This document shows positions 60,024-64,000 of a DNA stretch of 64,000 bases, in pieces. This DNA is from an uncultured Oscillospiraceae bacterium (lineage in GTDB: Bacteria; Bacillota; Clostridia; Oscillospirales; Acutalibacteraceae), in contig CAJJLZ010000013.1 in NCBI GenBank assembly GCA_905192745.1, positions 1 to 64,000 of the forward strand, written 5' to 3'. Every line of letters starts with the position of its first letter. The first letter of the stretch is position 1. The translations under genes and the position numbers were made by a program. The notes beneath the pieces were generated by a model. That model was not told the origin of the DNA. It worked only from the letters and a program-made list of their open reading frames with translations, and made no database searches.

Positions 60024-60302
60024 TCAATCCCGCCGATAGGAAATTCCGTTCATAAACCCGGCCCGCTTCCGAAGCGTCGCCGAAGAAATCTGCGAAATGT
60101 AAACCGTCTCCGTCCCTTCTCCGTCGACGCAGACCACATAGGATTTGGGCAGCTCTTCCGACACGTTGAATACCCGTCCTCCCTTTTCCGCATCCGCCAG
60201 AAACTGCCTTGAATGCTTGGAGATGGTGGACTTGTCCATATCGAAGATACCAACCACCTCGTCCAGCCGCACGACGGTTTCCTGTCCCAGATGAAGGTAC
60301 AT
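60024..60302 (-). CDS. remB: RemB/DUF370 extracellular matrix regulatory protein
   Basis: The 92-residue protein begins MYLHLGQETVVRLDEVVGIF and contains DMDKSTISKHSRQFLADAEK, VFNVSEELPKSYVVCVD and YISQISSATLRKRAGF, the family pattern. In B. subtilis the related YaaB/RemB lies between recF and gyrB and RemA-type proteins activate matrix genes as DNA-binding rings. The same location here supports the name. Regulon unknown. Confidence 0.92.
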   Translation of the reverse strand: MYLHLGQETVVRLDEVVGIFDMDKSTISKHSRQFLADAEKGGRVFNVSEELPKSYVVCVDGEGTETVYISQISSATLRKRAGFMNGISYRRD

Positions 60303-60332
60303 CGCTTCCCATCCTTTCGTCTCCGCCCTTTT

Positions 60333-61439
60333 CTAGGCGATGGTTTCTTCGGTGATCCGGCCCGCCTCCACATGAAAGGCGCGGCCGGCTGAAAGCCGCA
60401 TCACGGCGGAAGGGTCGCAGCAGGTGAGAAAAACCTGCCAGCCGTGGATGTGGTTGAGAATATAGTCCTGCCGGGAAATGTCCAGCTCGCTCATCACGTC
60501 GTCCAGAAGGGCGACCGGCTGTTCGCCCGTCACCTCCCGCAGAACCGACGCTTCCGCCAGCTTGAGGGCGAGGACGGCCGAGCGCTGCTGTCCCTGGGAA
60601 GCGTAAACCCGCGCCGACAGCCCGCTGATTTCCACCGAAAGGTCGTCCCGGTGGGGGCCGACGGTGGTAAAACCCGCCGCCAGATCGGCCGCGTGACTGG
60701 TCCGCAGCTTTTCATACAGCCGGTCCCTCGCCTCGGCGGGGGACGTTCCATCCTCTCCCGCCGTGGATTCGTACCGCAGGGCAAAGCCCTCTTTCCCGCC
60801 GGAAAGGCCGGAATAGATATCGCCGGCCGGCCCGGAAAGACGGCGGATATACGCCGCCCGCGCGGCGAACACCTGCGCGCCGGTCTGCGCCAGCCGTTCA
60901 TCCCAAACGGAAAGAAGCCTGTCGTCCCCCAGCCCGGCGCGCAATTCCTTGAGCAGCGCGTTCCTCTGGGTCAAGGTCCGCTGGAAATCGGTAAGCACCC
61001 GGACATACCCGGGGCGAAGCTGGCAGTAAGCGGCGTCCAGAAACCGCCGCCGCCCTTCCGGCCCGTCCTTGATGAGGGAAAGATGGGCGGGCGAAAACAC
61101 CACGGCGCAGAACTGTCCCGCCAGCCGGGACGCCGCCGGCTGCGGCACGCCGTTCAAAACGGCGCTCCGCCGGCGGGCGATCGATATCTCGGCCTCCTGA
61201 TCCCGCCCGGCGGCATAGAATTCCAGCTTCAGGGAAGCTTTTTCCGCCCCGAAGGCTACGGTTTCCCCATCCTTCGATCCCCGAAAGCTGCGCCCTCCGG
61301 TAAAAAACCAAAAAGCTTCGAGAAGATTGGTCTTTCCCTGGGCATTGCTGCCATATACTATATTGACCCCCGGGACAGGCCGGACGGACCCGTCCTTGAG
61401 ATTACGGAAATTTTCAAAATCCAGCCGGGTTACCAACAT
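60333..61439 (-). CDS. recF: DNA replication and repair protein RecF
   Basis: The 368-residue SMC-like ATPase begins MLVTRLDFENFRNLKDGSVR and has Walker A VYGSNAQGKTNLLEAFWFF, signature region YASQGQQRSAVLALKLAEAS and Walker B PVALLDDVMSELDISRQDYI. It loads RecA at single-strand gaps with RecO and RecR. It lies 30 bp before remB in the origin operon. Confidence 0.96.
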   Translation of the reverse strand: MLVTRLDFENFRNLKDGSVRPVPGVNIVYGSNAQGKTNLLEAFWFFTGGRSFRGSKDGETVAFGAEKASLKLEFYAAGRDQEAEISIARRRSAVLNGVPQPAASRLAGQFCAVVFSPAHLSLIKDGPEGRRRFLDAAYCQLRPGYVRVLTDFQRTLTQRNALLKELRAGLGDDRLLSVWDERLAQTGAQVFAARAAYIRRLSGPAGDIYSGLSGGKEGFALRYESTAGEDGTSPAEARDRLYEKLRTSHAADLAAGFTTVGPHRDDLSVEISGLSARVYASQGQQRSAVLALKLAEASVLREVTGEQPVALLDDVMSELDISRQDYILNHIHGWQVFLTCCDPSAVMRLSAGRAFHVEAGRITEETIA

Positions 61440-61487
61440 CCGGCGTCACCGCCTTCCGGCTTTTCCAGTCCTCCCGGACCGGCCCGT

Positions 61488-61739
61488 TTATTCATCCCGG
61501 GTCTGTTCCGCCGGGCCGACCGTATACGCCGCGTCGTCCCCCTCCAGAGCAACCGTGTCTCCGGGCCGCAGCTTTTTCCCCCGCTGTACGCAGGGTTCGC
61601 CGTTTACGCGGACCATTCCCTCCTGAATACAGGCCTTCGCCTGCCCGCCGGTCGGTACGGCGCCGACTAGCTTCAGAAACGCATCCAGCCGGATAAATTC
61701 GGTCGAGATATTCCAGACGGTATTTTTTTCCTGCCTCAT
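61488..61739 (-). CDS. yaaA: S4-domain RNA-binding protein YaaA
   Basis: The 83-residue protein carries one S4 domain: FIRLDAFLKLVGAVPTGGQA, KACIQEGMVRVNGEPCVQRG and KLRPGDTVALEG. Its start overlaps the dnaN stop (ATGA, 61736-61739). In B. subtilis the same small gene (yaaA/rlbA) lies between dnaN and recF and has been linked to ribosome function. Confidence 0.93.
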   Translation of the reverse strand: MRQEKNTVWNISTEFIRLDAFLKLVGAVPTGGQAKACIQEGMVRVNGEPCVQRGKKLRPGDTVALEGDDAAYTVGPAEQTRDE

Positions 61740-62836
61740 TTTTTCAGCCTCACAGGCAGAACAAGAAAGAGAAAGCCTTCCCCGGAGACAGGGAGAATCT
61801 TCATGGGGGAAAGCGGGCCGCCCAGTTCAATGCGGACCTCGTCGGTCTCGGTGTTTTTCAGCGCTTCCAGCAGAAACCGGCTGTTAAAGCCCATTTCCTC
61901 TTCGTTCCCCTCGATGGAAGCGTCGATCACGTCGCTGGCGCTGCCGAGCGGGGTGGTGCAGGATACCTTGATTTTCCCGTCCTTGAACTCGCAGAGCAGG
62001 GGGGATTTGATCCGGTCGTTGATAACCAGAGAAGCGCGTTCCACCGCGTCGATCAGGTCGCGGGTTTTTATCCGCACCGTGGTGGTGATATTCTGGGGGA
62101 TCGCCTTGCGGTAAGGAAGAAATTCGCCGTCCAGCAGACGGGAAATTACGGCATAGCCGCCGATTTCCAGAACGATATGGCGGCGGCCCACCGCCATCGA
62201 CATGGGAGTGTCCTCGTCCGAAAGCAGCTTGAGCACTTCGCTCAGCGTCTTCCCCGGAACAACGAAGGTCATGGTTTCCTTGGTCTGAAGCGGCTCGCAC
62301 CGCATCGCCAGCCGGGAGCCGTCCACTGAGACCAGCCGGAGGTCTTCCCCCTCCATCTCAAATTGAGTGCCGGTGTGGACGGGGCGGTTATCGGTCTGCG
62401 CTACGGCAAAAAGGGTCTGCCGGATCATGCTTTTCAGCGTATTCTGCGGAACGGTGAAGCCGACGCCGTCCCCAACCGACGGAATTTCAGGGTATTCGTT
62501 TGCCGAAATCCCGATAATGGTAAATTCCGTCAGCCCGCTCCGGATAACGGTGTTCAGCTTTTCGTCGGTGGTCAGGGAAACGGCGTCGTCCGGAAGCCGG
62601 CGGACAATATCTCCAAAAAGCTTTGCCGTCAGCACGATTTCTCCCGGTTCCCGCACCTCCGCTTCGATGGTGGTGGTGATGCCGAGATCGAGATCATACC
62701 CCGCGAGAAAAAGAGAGGAACCCGTCGCTTTCAGGAGGATTCCTTCCAGCGCCGGGAGGGTGGATTTTCCCGAGACAGCGCGCTGCACGTTGCCGACGGC
62801 GTCGATCAGCGCCTGTTTGTTGCAGTAGATGTTCAT
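61736..62836 (-). CDS. dnaN: DNA polymerase III beta clamp
   Basis: I chose ATG 62836 (MNIYCNKQALIDAVGNVQRA) after AGAAAGGA; the frame is open far upstream but that sequence is not clamp-like. The 366-residue clamp has three domains and the typical LPALEGILLKATGSSLFLAG, VVPGKTLSEVLKLLSDEDTP and C-terminal PVSGEGFLFLVLPVRL. It tethers the replicative polymerase to DNA. It heads the leftward run toward gyrA after dnaA. Confidence 0.97.
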   Translation of the reverse strand: MNIYCNKQALIDAVGNVQRAVSGKSTLPALEGILLKATGSSLFLAGYDLDLGITTTIEAEVREPGEIVLTAKLFGDIVRRLPDDAVSLTTDEKLNTVIRSGLTEFTIIGISANEYPEIPSVGDGVGFTVPQNTLKSMIRQTLFAVAQTDNRPVHTGTQFEMEGEDLRLVSVDGSRLAMRCEPLQTKETMTFVVPGKTLSEVLKLLSDEDTPMSMAVGRRHIVLEIGGYAVISRLLDGEFLPYRKAIPQNITTTVRIKTRDLIDAVERASLVINDRIKSPLLCEFKDGKIKVSCTTPLGSASDVIDASIEGNEEEMGFNSRFLLEALKNTETDEVRIELGGPLSPMKILPVSGEGFLFLVLPVRLKK

Positions 62837-63405
62837 GAGCGATTTCCTTTCTGAAGAGAAATTCCGGTGAGAAGCTTCCGGCTTCGAGTCTGAAAGATGG
62901 AGTTCGGCGGCAATGCCGTCGAAAAACGGAACGAAAAAGAAAAAAAATCTTTCTTTTCGTAGTCTATAGTAGGGGTGGTGGAAATCGTGGAAAACCCCTC
63001 TCCCTCCGCTGTGTACAAGGCTTTTCTGACGTCCCCTTTTCGTGAAAAGCCGGTCGGGAAAACGGCGGAAAAGTGAAAAGCGTTTTTTTCTTTCCCCGGC
63101 GCTGTGGAATTTTGTCGGAGGAAAGGGGAGAAACCGGTGGAGAAATGGACAGAAAAACCGGGCGCGGGTGTTTTTTCTTTTCACCGATTGTGGTGGATAA
63201 GTGAAGAAAAGGGGAAAAGTACGGACGGAAACCCGGTGGAAATTCGGCGGAAAAACCGGGCGCGAAAAACTTTCCACCGCTCTGTTGAAGTTCTGTAAAA
63301 GAGAAAAAGCCGGGCAGCGCTATGTATTCCTATATAACATTAAGGATAAATAAACAGAGAGAGGAAAACCCGCCGCCCGCGGATTCCGATTGGCGCGCAA
63401 GCGCC
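62837..63405. other. oriC: Candidate replication origin (oriC) segment between dnaA and dnaN
   Basis: 569 bp without a gene. It holds a cluster of sequences close to the DnaA box TGTGGATAA: GGTGGATAA (63192-63200, one mismatch) and weaker ones at 62977, 62986, 63103, 63136, 63235 and, inverted, 63270. Two AT-rich tracts (about 62932-62965 and 63319-63356) could be unwinding sites. A 15-bp direct repeat, GAAAAACCGGGCGCG, occurs at 63152 and 63250. The dnaA-dnaN interval is the usual place of a firmicute origin half. The assignment is inference. Confidence 0.5.
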
Positions 63406-64000
63406 TTATTTTTCGCTGATGTTTTTGATGATGTCCATTACCATGCCCTTAAAGGACGGGTCCTTTGTCATGCGGGTTTCCACCTTCTGGATCGCGTAGA
63501 CGATGGTGGAGTGGTCGCGGGTGCCGAATTCCTCTCCGATGGATTTCATCGGCAGGCCGGTAATATCCCTTACAACGTATTCCGCCACCTGCCGCGCTTG
63601 GGAAATAGGGGCGGAGCGCTTGGTGGAGCGGATGTCCTCCGGCGTGACGTTCATGGTGCGGGCGACCTCGGTGATGATTCGTTCCACCGTAATCGGCACC
63701 GGCTGGGAATCGTTGCGAATATCCCGGATGGCGTTCTGTGCGGTGATAATCGAAGGCTGTTCCCCGCCGAGCAGGTATTGTGCCCGCATCCGTTTCACCG
63801 CGCCCTCCAGCTGGCGGACGTTGTTTTTGAGCTGGTTGGCGATATATTCCGAGACATTGTCGCTGATGTTGAGATCAAGCAGCTGCGCTTTGCGCTTGAT
63901 AATGGCGATTCGGGTCTCCAGATCCGGCGGCTGGATATCGGCCAGAAGGCCCATTTCAAACCGGGTACGGAGCCGTTCCTCCAGCGTAGCAATTTCCTTC
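63406..64000 (-). CDS. dnaA: Chromosomal replication initiator DnaA (5' partial; C-terminal part)
   Basis: The 197 visible C-terminal residues begin KEIATLEERLRTRFEMGLLA, the end of the AAA+ module, and continue through IQPPDLETRIAIIKRKAQL. Domain IV (DNA binding) has EDIRSTKRSAPISQARQVAE and the basic-loop/signature EEFGTRDHSTIVYAIQK. The rest of the gene lies beyond base 64000. It binds oriC DnaA boxes to start replication. RFEMGL has Met where most homologues have Trp. Confidence 0.95.
   Translation of the reverse strand, partial: KEIATLEERLRTRFEMGLLADIQPPDLETRIAIIKRKAQLLDLNISDNVSEYIANQLKNNVRQLEGAVKRMRAQYLLGGEQPSIITAQNAIRDIRNDSQPVPITVERIITEVARTMNVTPEDIRSTKRSAPISQARQVAEYVVRDITGLPMKSIGEEFGTRDHSTIVYAIQKVETRMTKDPSFKGMVMDIIKNISEK

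Overview
The window looks like part of the chromosome of an anaerobic, endospore-forming member of the Clostridia. The G+C content is fairly high (about 55-60% by eye), which fits the Oscillospirales/Oscillospiraceae better than the low-G+C clostridia; this placement is an inference. The evidence is the Firmicutes origin block (dnaA, dnaN, yaaA, recF, remB, gyrB, gyrA), the noc-parA-parB partition locus with parS-like sites, the sporulation genes spoVAE and CotF-type coat genes, and vegetative (sigma-A type) promoters with 17-bp spacers.

Bases 1-10.5 kb are an accessory region. They hold the 3' part of a DNRLRE/ricin-lectin surface protein, a lipoprotein and a small anchored protein, a solitary 5S rRNA gene with its own promoter and terminator, a 134-bp MITE with a target duplication, and an exopolysaccharide cluster (glycosyltransferase, flippase, glycosyltransferase, ligase/polymerase). 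A convergent glycosyltransferase and a zinc-ribbon membrane protein follow.

Bases 10.6-28.7 kb mix housekeeping and small accessory genes: a cyclase-family hydrolase, rsmE, tcdA, prmA, a phosphohexomutase, two paralogous lipoproteins, an orphan ABC ATPase, a HEPN/nucleotidyltransferase pair, tRNA-Arg(CCU), coat proteins, an acetyltransferase, spoVAE, an NCS2 purine permease, and a small membrane protein whose promoter carries LexA boxes, divergent from tex.

Bases 28.9-35.6 kb carry the lower-glycolysis genes pgk, tpiA, an AIM24-like gene and gpmI on the minus strand. A tandem palindromic repeat follows, then mscS and an ANT(6)-like nucleotidyltransferase on the plus strand.

From 35.8 kb to the end every recognised protein gene is on the minus strand, co-directional with a fork leaving an origin near dnaA. 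In order: a TetR-controlled glycosyltransferase-PlsC fusion, a conserved unknown, an acyl-ACP thioesterase, ybaK, parB, parA, a transposon-like cassette carrying a GNAT/YoaP gene, noc, rsmG, mnmG, mnmE, yebC, gyrA, five consecutive YcxB-like membrane proteins, gyrB, remB, recF, yaaA, dnaN, a gene-free candidate oriC segment, and the 3' part of dnaA. The most unusual items are the SOS-controlled small membrane protein, the five-gene YcxB-like array between gyrB and gyrA, the transposon-like cassette inside the partition locus, the glycosyltransferase-acyltransferase fusion and the stand-alone 5S unit.
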